DNA of 64,000 nt from positions 1,619,690-1,683,689 of the forward strand of contig NZ_DF820425.1 in NCBI RefSeq assembly GCF_000617845.2. Reading direction: 5' to 3'. The notes beneath the pieces were generated by a model. The model did not search any database. It saw nothing but the letters and a program-made list of their open reading frames with translations, and was not told the origin of the DNA. The DNA comes from Bradyrhizobium sp. DOA9 (lineage in GTDB: Bacteria; Pseudomonadota; Alphaproteobacteria; Rhizobiales; Xanthobacteraceae). Of the stretch, positions 19,451 to 29,706 are shown in pieces. Positions within the stretch are counted from its first letter, which is position 1; each line of letters opens with the position of its first letter. The position numbers and the translations under genes were made by a program.

Positions 19451-19499
19451 CAAAAAAGGCGCGCGCGGCCGTTGAAGGGGACGGGCAGCCGCGCGCGCT
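19451..19499 (-). terminator. Rho-independent terminator after the sortase target gene
   Basis: On the minus strand an 11-bp GC stem (GCGCGCGCGGC / GCCGCGCGCGC, 19459-19469 and 19488-19498) is followed by a run of six T (19452-19457). It lies 28 bp beyond the stop of the target gene and before the sortase gene, implying reduced read-through or a separate sortase promoter. Confidence 0.75.
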
Positions 19500-19526
19500 A
19501 ACAGAGGAGTTCGGGGGGCTCCTCTC

Positions 19527-21791
19527 TCAAGCGGCGTCGGTGAGCAAGGTCCGACGCCGGTTGAACACGGACAGGATCAAGGCGAGCACGATCAGGATGA
19601 AACCCGCGATCATCTTCAGCTCGGCCGAGGTCGCGGTCTTGGGCAGACGGATCGCGTCGGGCGCAGCAGGCGCCGGCCTTCGCGTCGTCGGCTGATTGCG
19701 CGCATCGGCGTGACGTTCGCGCAGCTGTGTCGGCGTCAGTTGCGGCCGTTCGCCAAACACTTTCTCGAACTCCCATCCCGCGGGCAGGTTGAGCGGCAGC
19801 TCACTGAGCTTCAGCGGCGCGCCCTCGGGCCGGCTCGGCGTCTTGTCGACTGCGACGAGGCTGGTCAGCCGCGTGACGATCTGATGGTCGAGTGCCAGCG
19901 CCAGGATCGCCTTGTCGGAGTCTTCTTGTGTCATCTCGCGCAGGGTGCGCGCCACCTCCGCATCGGCAATCTTGCGCCGGGCCCAGAGCTTTGACAGGCC
20001 CTTGCCTTCGGCGGCATTTTGCAGCGGCAGCGTCATCGACCACGGGCGGTCGCCGACGCGGCCCTTGATCTCGAGTGAGCCTGCAAGCTTGTCGAGCCTG
20101 GCCGCCAGCACCAGGGGCTCATCGCGATAGACGTCGGGAATGATCGCCGGGGTGACGTCGGCATTGGCTTCGGAAAACCTTGCGGTGAGGCCGGTCACGG
20201 CCGGATTTTCCAGCCTGGCGAACAGGCCGCGCATGCGCTCCTCCACCTGCTCGACGGAGCCGATATGGGTGAAGGCGCCGCGGCCGAGCTCGGCGGCGCG
20301 GGTCATCAGATAGGTGTTGGGCGCCGATCCGATGCCGACCATGAAGACGCGCGAGCGGCCGCGCATCGTCGTGATCGCATCGAACAATTGCTGCTCGTTG
20401 CCGATCGCGCCGTCGGTCAGGAACACGATTTGGCGGACCATGCCGGTGTCGCCGAGCTTGTCGGTCAGCGCCGCACGCATCGCCGGCACCATCTCGGTGC
20501 CCCCGCGCGCCTGCAAGGCCCCGACGAACGAAGTCGCCTCGCCGACATGCGCGGCATCGGCCGGCACGGCGGCCGGAAACAGCATGTCCATGGTGTCGTC
20601 GAAGCGGATCACGTTGAAGCGATCATTCGGCTGCAGGCGGCCGAGGGCGTAGAGCAGGCTCGCCTTGGCCTGCACGATGGAGGTGCCGCCCATCGAGCCG
20701 GAATTGTCGATCACGAACACGACCTCGCGCGGCAGCGGCTTCTGCGCCCCTTGCTCGGCGCTCGGCGGGGTGACGAAGGCGAGCAAATAATCGGCATCGC
20801 CGACATGCTCGCGGAACAGGCCGACCGCTGGGGCTTTCTCCGCAGCCGGCTTCCAGGTCAGCTCGAAGTCACGGTCCGCGGGCACGACGCCTTCGGCGAG
20901 CGTCACCACGCGCGTCATGTTGTCCGGGCTTTCCGTCCTGACGGTGTGATGGTGGCTCTTGACCTCGCCGAGCGCGAAGCCGGCCTGCAGGCGGACCGTG
21001 ATACTGGTCGGATTGACCGGCGCATTCCGGGCCGGGTCCAGCACAGGCGGCGAGATGCGGTCACGATCCGGCACCGGGTCCGACGTCGCCGCGCCCCAGC
21101 CCGAGCCATCCTTGCGGAAGTCGACGCTCTGGACGATCGGCGCCGGATTGTAGCGCGGGGCGACCACCAGCGGCAGGCGCAACGAATATTCATTGCCGGC
21201 TTGATGCACCGGCTCCTGGTACTCGATCTGCACCAGCACGGTTTCGCCGGGGCCGATATTGGCGACCGAGTTGGTGAAGATGTTCGGCCGTTCCTGCTCC
21301 GTGAGCGCGGCCTTCTGGCCGGCGCGGCGCGCCTCCTCGTAGATCACGCGCGCCTGCTGCCGCTCCTTGATGTCGCCGATGATGACGCGGTCGCCGACCA
21401 CCATCTTCAGCGTGTCGACGGCGCCGCCGGCCGCGAGCGGATAGACGTAGGTGGCCTCGACCCAATCCTTGCTCGGGTTGCGGAATGCTTGCGTGACGCG
21501 GGCGCGCAAGGTCGGGCCCGACACCGTGATGTCGATATCGGTCCCGAGGCGGATCGCCTCCGTGGTGGCGTCGTCCTGCTTCAGCAGCAGGCTGCCCGAC
21601 CGTGCCTCGCCGGGCTGGAGCAGGCCGGCCTGTTCGGTCGTTGCCGACCAGCTCGCCCCGAAACTCACCAGCAGGGCCAGGAAGGCGACCAGCATCACCG
21701 CGATGCCCTGTGCGAGAAGGAACAGTCCGACCTTGATGAGGCGGCTCAACAGCTTGTGGTCGTCGCTATCGGCCGTGTCGTAGGCGTCCAT
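19527..21791 (-). CDS. VIT/vWA-domain sortase target protein (marine proteobacterial type)
   Basis: 754 aa from ATG at 21791 (GGGAGC upstream); the 42 codons before it in frame are unlikely to be coding. There is an N-terminal membrane helix (about 22-46). A VIT (inter-alpha-trypsin) domain follows at about 65-195. A vWA domain begins at about 355, with metal-site motif DNSGS at 362-366. The C-terminus is a sorting signal: LPKTA at 716-720, a hydrophobic helix, then NRRR. It matches the dedicated substrate of class GN sortases, and the sortase gene lies next door. Likely anchored at the cell envelope; the biological role of this pair is not known. Confidence 0.9.
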   Translation of the reverse strand: MDAYDTADSDDHKLLSRLIKVGLFLLAQGIAVMLVAFLALLVSFGASWSATTEQAGLLQPGEARSGSLLLKQDDATTEAIRLGTDIDITVSGPTLRARVTQAFRNPSKDWVEATYVYPLAAGGAVDTLKMVVGDRVIIGDIKERQQARVIYEEARRAGQKAALTEQERPNIFTNSVANIGPGETVLVQIEYQEPVHQAGNEYSLRLPLVVAPRYNPAPIVQSVDFRKDGSGWGAATSDPVPDRDRISPPVLDPARNAPVNPTSITVRLQAGFALGEVKSHHHTVRTESPDNMTRVVTLAEGVVPADRDFELTWKPAAEKAPAVGLFREHVGDADYLLAFVTPPSAEQGAQKPLPREVVFVIDNSGSMGGTSIVQAKASLLYALGRLQPNDRFNVIRFDDTMDMLFPAAVPADAAHVGEATSFVGALQARGGTEMVPAMRAALTDKLGDTGMVRQIVFLTDGAIGNEQQLFDAITTMRGRSRVFMVGIGSAPNTYLMTRAAELGRGAFTHIGSVEQVEERMRGLFARLENPAVTGLTARFSEANADVTPAIIPDVYRDEPLVLAARLDKLAGSLEIKGRVGDRPWSMTLPLQNAAEGKGLSKLWARRKIADAEVARTLREMTQEDSDKAILALALDHQIVTRLTSLVAVDKTPSRPEGAPLKLSELPLNLPAGWEFEKVFGERPQLTPTQLRERHADARNQPTTRRPAPAAPDAIRLPKTATSAELKMIAGFILIVLALILSVFNRRRTLLTDAA

Positions 21792-21978
21792 TTGGCTTGC
21801 TCCCGAAGCATGTTTGCTGGTCCCCAGCATCCGCCTGCGGGGCGCCGTTTCGCGAGCAGAATGATCGGCAATGTTCCGCCGCGGCCGGCCCCGGCTCGCT
21901 TGAGCCGCGGCGGTCATGTGCGGTTTTGTGCTGGTTTGTCCGCCCTGCTAGAGTGACCGGCCTGGAGCAGGGCTGACG

Positions 21979-22749
21979 ATGCAGACGCAGGACAAACTCA
22001 CCGACAAGCAGCTTTCGGACGAGCAGAGCCGCGAGATCGCCGAGACCATTCGCGAGGAGCTCGCCAGGCGCCGGATCTCCCGGCAGACGCTGGCCGAGCA
22101 GGCCAAGCTCAGCCTGTCGACGCTGGAAAAGGTGCTCGGCGGCCGCCGGCCTTTCACGCTGGCGACGACGGTCCGGCTGGAGCAGGCGCTCGGCGTCTCC
22201 TTGCGCAAGAGTGTCGTCGTGGCGACGCCTCCGGCCGCAAACGACGTCGCGCCCGACAGCCTCGGCTCCTATGCCCATCGCGCGGTGACCTGGCTCGAGG
22301 ACGTCTACATCACCCTGCGGCCGTCGTTCGGCGACAAGGACGCGATCTTCGCCTATCGCACCGAGATCGCCTGGGAGCCGAAAGTCTCGTCGCTTGTCTT
22401 TCGCGAGGGCGAGCGGACCGATGCCGCCTACGAGCATACCGGCGAGGTCGCCGTTCCGCATCAGTCCGGCTTCATCTACCTCGTCATCATCAAGCACGGC
22501 CAGCACCGCGTGATCACGGTGTCGCGGCCGACGGTATCCGGTGAGATGTACGGCATCATCTCGACGCTGCGCGCCGGCCCCGGCTCTCAGCTCACGCCGA
22601 TCGCCGCGCCGATCGCCTATGTGCCGCTCAGGAATATTCCAAAACCTTCCTTGGGCCGGGTTGCGCCCGAGGATCCCAACCACGCCTTGTATCGAAAGCA
22701 CTTGCGCCGGACGGTGGAAGAGCCGTTTGCGCTGTTTCTGACGTTGTGA
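21979..22749 (+). CDS. XRE-family regulator with C-terminal sensor-like domain
   Basis: 256 aa. The helix-turn-helix spans about 20-75 (ISRQTLAEQAKLSLSTLEKV). A 170-residue domain follows that resembles the lipid- or carbohydrate-type sensing part of transcription factors (FAYRTEIAWEPKVSSLVF, GFIYLVIIKHGQHRVITVSR). It is divergent from the sortase target (187 bp apart), so it may regulate it. It also precedes the acyl-CoA dehydrogenase cluster on the same strand, 132 bp away. The ligand is unknown. Confidence 0.75.
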   Translation: MQTQDKLTDKQLSDEQSREIAETIREELARRRISRQTLAEQAKLSLSTLEKVLGGRRPFTLATTVRLEQALGVSLRKSVVVATPPAANDVAPDSLGSYAHRAVTWLEDVYITLRPSFGDKDAIFAYRTEIAWEPKVSSLVFREGERTDAAYEHTGEVAVPHQSGFIYLVIIKHGQHRVITVSRPTVSGEMYGIISTLRAGPGSQLTPIAAPIAYVPLRNIPKPSLGRVAPEDPNHALYRKHLRRTVEEPFALFLTL

Positions 22750-22881
22750 CCCAGGATAAGACGGTCACGCTCGTGCTGCCTCGCTCGAAGCGTCCGCGGC
22801 GATCAGCCACTCCGCGCAAGTGAATGGCAATTCTTCCAGCCATGCTGGTCGGGACGAATCCGCCTCGAGGCAAGTCTTACG

Positions 22882-24018
22882 ATGAAGAGCCCGTTCTATA
22901 CCGCCGAGCACGACGCGTTCCGCGACGTGATGCGGCGCTTCGTCGACAAGGAGATCGCGCCCTTCGCCCATGACTGGGACGAAGCCGGCGAATTCCCGCG
23001 CGAGCTCTATCGCAAGGCGGCGGGAATCGGCCTGCTGGGACTCGGCTTCCCGGAAGACTATGGCGGCATCGCCGCCGACCAGTTCATGAAGATCGTGGCG
23101 AGCCAGGAGCTTGCGCGCGCCGGCGCGGGCGGCGTCAGCGCCAGCCTGATGAGCCATACCATCGGCTCGCCGCCGATCGCGCGCGCGGCGCGTCCCGAGG
23201 TGAAGGCGCGGGTGCTGCCGCAGGTGCTGGCCGGCGAGAAGATCTCCGCGCTGGCGATCACCGAGCCGGGCGGCGGCTCGGATGTCGCAAATCTGCGCAC
23301 CCGCGCGCGGCGCGACGGCGATCACTACGTCGTCAGCGGCGAGAAGACCTTCATCACGTCGGGCATGCGCGCCGATTATCTGACCGTTGCGGTGCGGACC
23401 GGCGGCGAGGGCGCCGGCGGCGTCAGCCTGCTCCTGATCGAGGGCGACACGCCCGGCCTGTCCAGGACCAAGCTGAAGAAGATGGGCTGGTGGGCTTCCG
23501 ATACCGCGACGCTGCATTTCGACGCATGCCGCGTGCCCGCCGAGAACCTGATCGGCGAGGAGGGCCAGGGCTTCAAGATCATCATGCAGAACTTCAACAG
23601 CGAGCGGATGGGCATGGCCGCGAGCTGCACCGCGTTCGCGCGGGTCTGCCTCGACGAGGCCATTGCCTATGCCAGGGAGCGCAAGACCTTCGGCAAGCCG
23701 CTCGCCCAGCATCAGGTCATCCGCCACAAGATCGTCGACATGGCGCAGAAGGTGGCGGCCTCGCAAGCGATGCTGGAGATGCTGGCCTGGCGGCTCGAGC
23801 AGGGCGAAAGTCCTGTCGCCGAAATCTGCATGATGAAGAACCAGGCGACGCAGACCATGGCGTTCTGCGCCTCCGAGGCCGTGCAGATCTTCGGCGGCGC
23901 CGGTTTCATGCGCGGCATCAAGGCCGAGCGCATCTACCGCGAGGTCAAGGTCAACGCCATCGGCGGCGGCACCGAGGAGATCATGAAGGATCTGGCGTCG
24001 CGGCAGATGGGGTTGTGA
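22882..24018 (+). CDS. Acyl-CoA dehydrogenase (first of two)
   Basis: 378 aa, full length. It has the FAD/substrate signature ALAITEPGGGSDVANL, the second motif GEKTFITSG, and AFCASEAVQIFGGAGFMRG near the C-terminus. GGGTEEIMKDL ends the protein, with Glu in the place of the catalytic base of short/medium-chain enzymes. It is a cytoplasmic flavoenzyme that introduces an alpha,beta double bond into an acyl-CoA. A repeat separates it from a second dehydrogenase gene. The natural substrate is not evident. Confidence 0.92.
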   Translation: MKSPFYTAEHDAFRDVMRRFVDKEIAPFAHDWDEAGEFPRELYRKAAGIGLLGLGFPEDYGGIAADQFMKIVASQELARAGAGGVSASLMSHTIGSPPIARAARPEVKARVLPQVLAGEKISALAITEPGGGSDVANLRTRARRDGDHYVVSGEKTFITSGMRADYLTVAVRTGGEGAGGVSLLLIEGDTPGLSRTKLKKMGWWASDTATLHFDACRVPAENLIGEEGQGFKIIMQNFNSERMGMAASCTAFARVCLDEAIAYARERKTFGKPLAQHQVIRHKIVDMAQKVAASQAMLEMLAWRLEQGESPVAEICMMKNQATQTMAFCASEAVQIFGGAGFMRGIKAERIYREVKVNAIGGGTEEIMKDLASRQMGL

Positions 24019-24025
24019 TGGATAC

Positions 24026-24130
24026 CGTCATTCCGGGGCGACGCGGAGCGTCGAGCCCGGAATCCATCGGGCTCCAGACTTCGCAGAGGAATGGATTCCG
24101 GGCTCGCGCTCCGCGCGCCCCGGAATGACG
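24026..24130. repeat. Palindromic repeat between the two acyl-CoA dehydrogenase genes
   Basis: CGTCATTCCGGGGCGACGCGGAGCG paired with CGCTCCGCGCGCCCCGGAATGACG, with an inner CCGGAATCCAT/ATGGATTCCGG stem. A family different from the one at 19363, though with the same general design. Confidence 0.8.
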
Positions 24131-24140
24131 AGAGGACAAA

Positions 24141-25303
<1,163 letters not shown>

Positions 25304-25307
<4 letters not shown>

Positions 25308-25960
25308 TCACGCTCTATCATTGCGACGCCGCGCGCTCGTTCCGTCCGCTCTGGATGCTGGAGGAGATGGGACTGCCCTATGACTTGAAGATGCTGCCGT
25401 TCCCGCCGCGCGTCTTCGCCAAGGATTATCTCGCGCTCAATCCGCTCGGCACCATTCCCTTCATGATCGACGGCGAAACCAGGATGACGGAATCCTCCGG
25501 CATCTGCCATTACCTCGGCGTCAAATACGGCCCGACGCCGTTGATGGTCGGCCCCGAGGATCCCGCTTATGGCGCGTTCCTGAACTGGATGTACTTCAGC
25601 GACGCCACGTTAACCTTCCCGCAAACGCTGGTGCTGAGATACACCCAGCTCGAGCCGGAGGAGCGCCGCAACCCGCAGGTCGCCACCGACTACGCGAAAT
25701 GGTTTCTGGGGAGACTGCGCGCCGTTGAGGCAGCGACGGCGAATGCCGAAACATTGTGCGCGGGCCGTTTCACCGCCGCCGACGTCGTCATCGGTTACGC
25801 GCTTCGGCTCGCGAGCAATATCGGGCTTGCCAAGGATTTCGGGCCAAACGTCGCAGCCTATTGGGCGCGCCTGCAGCAGCGCGAGGGCTTCAGGCGGGCG
25901 GTTGCTGCGGAGCAAAAGGCCGGGGAAGAGCAGAATGTCGCTCCAAGGGTGAGGGCGTAA
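25304..25960 (+). CDS. Glutathione S-transferase family protein
   Basis: 218 aa. The N-terminal thioredoxin-like domain (1-80) has the beginning MITLYHCDAARSFRPLWMLEE and the cis-proline segment NPLGTIPFMID followed by ESSGI, which binds glutathione. The C-terminal helical domain spans about 90-210. The start is fixed by the four-base ATGA overlap with the preceding dehydrogenase. In catabolic clusters such proteins often act as isomerases or detoxify reactive intermediates; here the role is unknown. Confidence 0.88.
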
Positions 25961-26081
25961 GTTCCGGGCGCTGCGCGCGCACTATGTCTTTTGACAGCGC
26001 TACCCTCTCGTGACAGCGCCCAAATTTCGGCTAAGGTGCCTCCGTCCGCAGCGGCCAGAGAGCCGCGCGAGGAGGAACCCA

Positions 26082-26882
26082 ATGGAATATGCCGGTCGCG
26101 AATCCGACCATCTGATGCTGATCACGCCGGAGCGGGTGTTTTATGCAGGCCTGCTCGGCCGGCCCCGCAAGCGGACCCCCGGTTGCTGCCAGATCTATGT
26201 CGCCGTGAAGGGCAATCTGCACCTGACGATCGACGACGTTCTCGCCACCGGCGAGCTGTTCGTCACCCTGCCGAACCAGCGGCATTCCATCGCCAGCGAC
26301 TACCGCACCGCGATCGCCGTGACGCTGGAGCCGGAAACCGTGCCGGATGGCGTGATCGAAGCCTTGGCCGCGCGCCTGACCGGACCCGACCAGGCCGCCT
26401 ATGCCCGCAAGATCCTCGCCGCCTACGCACTTTTGCGCCAGCGCCGCTATGGCGACATCACCACCGCCGAGTTCGACGAGATGTGCTTCGGCGAGGCGCT
26501 GCCGCGCCGCGTGCTCGATCCGCGCGTGATGCGCGCGGTGGCCCGCATCGAGCGCTTCTCCGGCGAGCCGGTGACGGCGGATACCTGCGCCGCTGAAGCC
26601 GGCCTCTCGGCGTCACGCTTCCTGCATCTGTTCAAGGAGGAGACCGGCATCTCGTTCCGCTCCTTCCGCGCCTGGAAGCGCGCGCGGCATCTGCTGCACT
26701 TCGCCAACCAGGACCTCAACCTCGCCCATCTCGCGCAGGACATCGGCTATCCCGATTCCACGCATTTCAGCCACTCGATCCGCCGCTTCTACGGATTGAA
26801 GCCGCGCGCGATCTTCGTCGGCTCGCGCGACCTTGCGATCTATCGCAGCACCGAGACGGTGCGGATGGCGGAGGCGAGCTAG
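26082..26882 (+). CDS. AraC-family transcriptional regulator
   Basis: 266 aa from ATG at 26082, with GGAGG six bases upstream. The N-terminal domain (1-150) is cupin-like and probably senses a ligand. The C-terminal AraC pair of helix-turn-helix motifs spans about 165-260: VTADTCAAEAGLSASRFLHLFKE, then NLAHLAQDIGYPDSTHFSHSIRRFYGLKP. It sits between the dehydrogenase/GST genes and the keto-acid cleavage/carboxylase genes, all on the plus strand, and is the best local candidate for controlling the pathway. Confidence 0.9.
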   Translation: MEYAGRESDHLMLITPERVFYAGLLGRPRKRTPGCCQIYVAVKGNLHLTIDDVLATGELFVTLPNQRHSIASDYRTAIAVTLEPETVPDGVIEALAARLTGPDQAAYARKILAAYALLRQRRYGDITTAEFDEMCFGEALPRRVLDPRVMRAVARIERFSGEPVTADTCAAEAGLSASRFLHLFKEETGISFRSFRAWKRARHLLHFANQDLNLAHLAQDIGYPDSTHFSHSIRRFYGLKPRAIFVGSRDLAIYRSTETVRMAEAS

Positions 26883-26891
26883 CTCCGCTGC

Positions 26892-26982
26892 CGTAGGGTG
26901 GGCAAAGCGAAGCGTGCCCACCATCTTTGCCAAACACCGAGAGTGGTGGGCACGGCGCTAGAGCGCCTTTGCCCACCCTACG
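26892..26982. repeat. Palindromic repeat (CGTAGGGTGGGCAAAG type)
   Basis: CGTAGGGTGGGCAAAGCGAAGCGTGCCCACC paired with GGTGGGCACGGCGCTAGAGCGCCTTTGCCCACCCTACG, a long imperfect hairpin in the 199-bp gap after the AraC gene. Single copy in this window. Confidence 0.8.
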
Positions 26983-27081
26983 AAAGCTCGCCTTTTCCCA
27001 GCTTCTCCGCGCAAGAAGCCGCATCCCCCCGCGTCACATGATCGCAAGCGTTGAATTCTCAACGTGCGAGACATTGAACGC

Positions 27082-27948
27082 ATGAGCGACAAGGCCGTCA
27101 TCACCTGCGCGCTGAACGGCGTGCTCACCGACCCCAGGCAGCACAACGTGCCTGTCACGCCCGAGCAGATGGCGCGCGAGGCGAGGGCCGCGTTCGAGGC
27201 CGGCGCGTCCATCATGCACATCCATCTGCGCCAGCAGGCGCCGGGCAAGGGACATCTGCCGTCCTGGGAGGTCGCGGTCAGCAAGGAGATTCAGCAGGCG
27301 ATCCGCGAGGCCTGCCCGGGCGTGATCATCAACCACACCTCGGGCGTGTCGGGGCCGAACTATTCGGGCGCGCTCGACTGCATCCGCGAGACTAGGCCGG
27401 AGATCGCCGCCTGCAACGCCGGCTCGCTGAATTACCTGAAGGTAAAGGCCGACAACAGCTGGGCCTGGCCGCCGATGATGTTCGACAATGCGGTCGAGAA
27501 GGTGAAGGACTATCTCGACGTCATGAACGCGGTCGGCACCATCCCCGAGTTCGAATGCTTCGACGTCGGCATCGTCCGCTGCGTCGGCATGTACACCCAG
27601 GTCGGCATGTACAAAGGCCCGCTCGAATATAACTTCGTCATGGGCGTCGCCTCCGGCATGCCCGCCGATCCCGAGCTGCTGCCCATTCTGCTGAAGCTGA
27701 AGCGCCCCGAGGCGCATTGGCAGGTCACCGCCATCGGCCGCGAGGAGATCTGGCCGCTGCACCAGCGCTGCGCCGAGCTCGGCGGTCACTTGCGCACCGG
27801 CCTCGAGGACACATTCTATCTCGCCGACGGCAAGAAGGTGACGTCGAACGGCCAGCTCATCGAAGCGATCGCTGCCTGCGCAAGGCGCGCCGGCCGCGAG
27901 ATCGCCAGCCCCGCCGAGGCGCGGAAGATCTTTGGGACGAATCGCTGA
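27082..27948 (+). CDS. Beta-keto acid cleavage enzyme (BKACE, DUF849)
   Basis: 288 aa from ATG at 27082 (GTG at 27064 is possible but off-family). TIM-barrel lyases of this family use a zinc ion and acetyl-CoA to cleave beta-keto acids into acetoacetate plus a new acyl-CoA. The metal pair His46/His48 (IMHIHLR) and the N-terminal ITCALNGVLTD are present, with the VIINHTSG and EFECFDVG strands. The active site seems complete. Its substrate class cannot be assigned from sequence; the neighbours suggest it acts on an acyl chain intermediate. Confidence 0.87.
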   Translation: MSDKAVITCALNGVLTDPRQHNVPVTPEQMAREARAAFEAGASIMHIHLRQQAPGKGHLPSWEVAVSKEIQQAIREACPGVIINHTSGVSGPNYSGALDCIRETRPEIAACNAGSLNYLKVKADNSWAWPPMMFDNAVEKVKDYLDVMNAVGTIPEFECFDVGIVRCVGMYTQVGMYKGPLEYNFVMGVASGMPADPELLPILLKLKRPEAHWQVTAIGREEIWPLHQRCAELGGHLRTGLEDTFYLADGKKVTSNGQLIEAIAACARRAGREIASPAEARKIFGTNR

Positions 27949-27960
27949 ACGTAGCCGTCA

Positions 27961-28076
27961 CAGCGAGCGACTTGTCCGCCGAAGCTCGAAGAGCGAAGGC
28001 GGAAGCGAAGCAATCCAGAGTCTTTCCACGGATGCAGTCTGGATTGCTTCGTCGCAAGTGCTCCTCGCAATGACGA
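27961..28076. repeat. Composite repeat: CTTGTCCGCC block joined to CATTGCGAG-family palindrome
   Basis: The left part (27969-28004) copies the block at 16324-16364. From about 28005 the sequence turns into the right portion of the GAAGCAATCCAG..CTGGATTGCTTCGTC..CTCCTCGCAATGACGA element seen at 19363 and 31689. The first arm of that palindrome is replaced by the other block. Confidence 0.7.
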
Positions 28077-28086
28077 GCAGGATTGA

Positions 28087-29706
28087 ATGATGTCGACCAT
28101 CGAAAACACCATTCCCCCCGGCAGCGCCGTCTACCAGGCCAACCGCGACGGCATGCTCGGCCTGATCGACCGCATGCGCGCGCTCGAAGAGCGCACGCGC
28201 GCGGCGTCGGCCGCGGCCAAGGACCGCTTCCACAAGCGCGGCCAACTGCTGCCGCGAGAACGTGTTGCCCTGGTGCTCGATCCCGGCGCGCCCTTCATCG
28301 AGCTGTCGACGCTGGCCGGCTACATGTTCGACGTGCCGGATGCAGCTAAGAGCGTGCCGGGCGGCGGCGTCATCGCCGGCATCGGCTTCGTCTCGGGCAT
28401 CCGCTGCATGGTCAGCGCCAGCGATTCCGGCATCGATGCCGGCGCGCTGCAGCCCTACGGCCTCGACAAGACGCTGCGGGTGCAGGAGCTCGCGCTGGAG
28501 AACAAGCTGCCTTATGTGCAACTGGTCGAAAGTGCCGGCGCCAATCTCTTGCGCTACCGCGTCGAGGATTTCGTCCGCGGCGGCAACATCTTCCGCAACC
28601 TGGCGCGGCTCTCCGCTGCGGGACTGCCGGTCGTCACGGTCACGCACGGCTCCTCCACCGCCGGCGGCGCCTATCAGACCGGGCTCTCCGACTACATCGT
28701 CATGGTGCGCGGCCGCACCCGCGCCTTCCTCGCCGGACCCCCGCTGCTGAAAGCCGCGACCGGCGAGATCGCGACCGAGGAAGAGCTCGGCGGCGCCGAG
28801 ATGCACACGCAAGTGTCCGGCCTCGGCGACTATCTCGCCGAGGACGATCGCGACGCATTGCGCATCGCGCGCGAGATCATGGCCGCGCTGCAATGGGAGC
28901 GGCCGGGCAAAGCCTCAGTGCAATTCAAGCCGCCGCGCTATGACCAGGACGAGCTGCTCGGCATCATGCCGATGGACCACAAGCGCCCGGTGGACATGAA
29001 ACAGGTGATCGCGCGCATCGTCGACGATTCCGATTTCACCGAGATGGCGCCGAATTACGGCCCGGCCACCGTCTGCGGCCATGCCCGCATCGAGGGCCAG
29101 GCCATCGGCATCATCACCAATAACGGCCCGCTCGACCCCGCCGGCGCCAACAAGGCGACGCATTTCATCCAGGCCTGCTGCCAGACCCGCACGCCGCTGC
29201 TCTATCTCAACAACACCACGGGCTACATGGTCGGCAAGGCCTATGAGGAGGCCGGCATGATCAAGCACGGCTCCAAGATGATCCAGGCGGTGACCTCGGC
29301 GACGGTGCCGCAGATCACCATCTATTGCGGCGCCTCGTTCGGGGCAGGCAATTACGGCATGTGCGGCCGCGGCTTCCATCCGCGCTTCTGCTTCTCCTGG
29401 CCAAACGCCAAGACCGCGGTGATGGGCGGCGAGCAGGCCGCCGAGACCATGGCGATCGTGACCGAGGCCGCTGCCATCAGGCGCGGCAAGCCGATCGAGA
29501 AGGACAAGCTGGACGCGATGAAGGCGCAAATCATCGGCGTGTTCGACGGCCAGATGGATGTGTTCTCCACCAGCGCCCGCGTGCTCGACGATGGCGTGAT
29601 CGATCCGCGCGACACCCGCGCAGTGCTGTCCGAGGTGCTCGCGATCTGCCGCGAGGGCGATGCGCGCACGCCCCAGCGCATGCAGTTTTCGGTGGCCCGC
29701 CCATGA
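28087..29706 (+). CDS. Acyl-CoA carboxylase, carboxyltransferase (beta) subunit
   Basis: 539 aa, carboxyltransferase of the methylcrotonyl/geranyl/propionyl-CoA group. The N-terminal half has GGGVIAGIGFVSG and VTHGSSTAGGAYQTGLSDY; the C-terminal half has NNGPLDPAGANKATHFIQ, LLYLNNTTGYMVG and MGGEQAAETMA. It transfers carboxylate from biotin to acyl-CoA. The stop overlaps the alpha-subunit start (ATGA at 29703-29706). By overall feel it is nearer to methylcrotonyl/geranyl-CoA carboxylases than to propionyl-CoA enzymes, but this is a judgement without alignment. Confidence 0.9.
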   Translation: MMSTIENTIPPGSAVYQANRDGMLGLIDRMRALEERTRAASAAAKDRFHKRGQLLPRERVALVLDPGAPFIELSTLAGYMFDVPDAAKSVPGGGVIAGIGFVSGIRCMVSASDSGIDAGALQPYGLDKTLRVQELALENKLPYVQLVESAGANLLRYRVEDFVRGGNIFRNLARLSAAGLPVVTVTHGSSTAGGAYQTGLSDYIVMVRGRTRAFLAGPPLLKAATGEIATEEELGGAEMHTQVSGLGDYLAEDDRDALRIAREIMAALQWERPGKASVQFKPPRYDQDELLGIMPMDHKRPVDMKQVIARIVDDSDFTEMAPNYGPATVCGHARIEGQAIGIITNNGPLDPAGANKATHFIQACCQTRTPLLYLNNTTGYMVGKAYEEAGMIKHGSKMIQAVTSATVPQITIYCGASFGAGNYGMCGRGFHPRFCFSWPNAKTAVMGGEQAAETMAIVTEAAAIRRGKPIEKDKLDAMKAQIIGVFDGQMDVFSTSARVLDDGVIDPRDTRAVLSEVLAICREGDARTPQRMQFSVARP

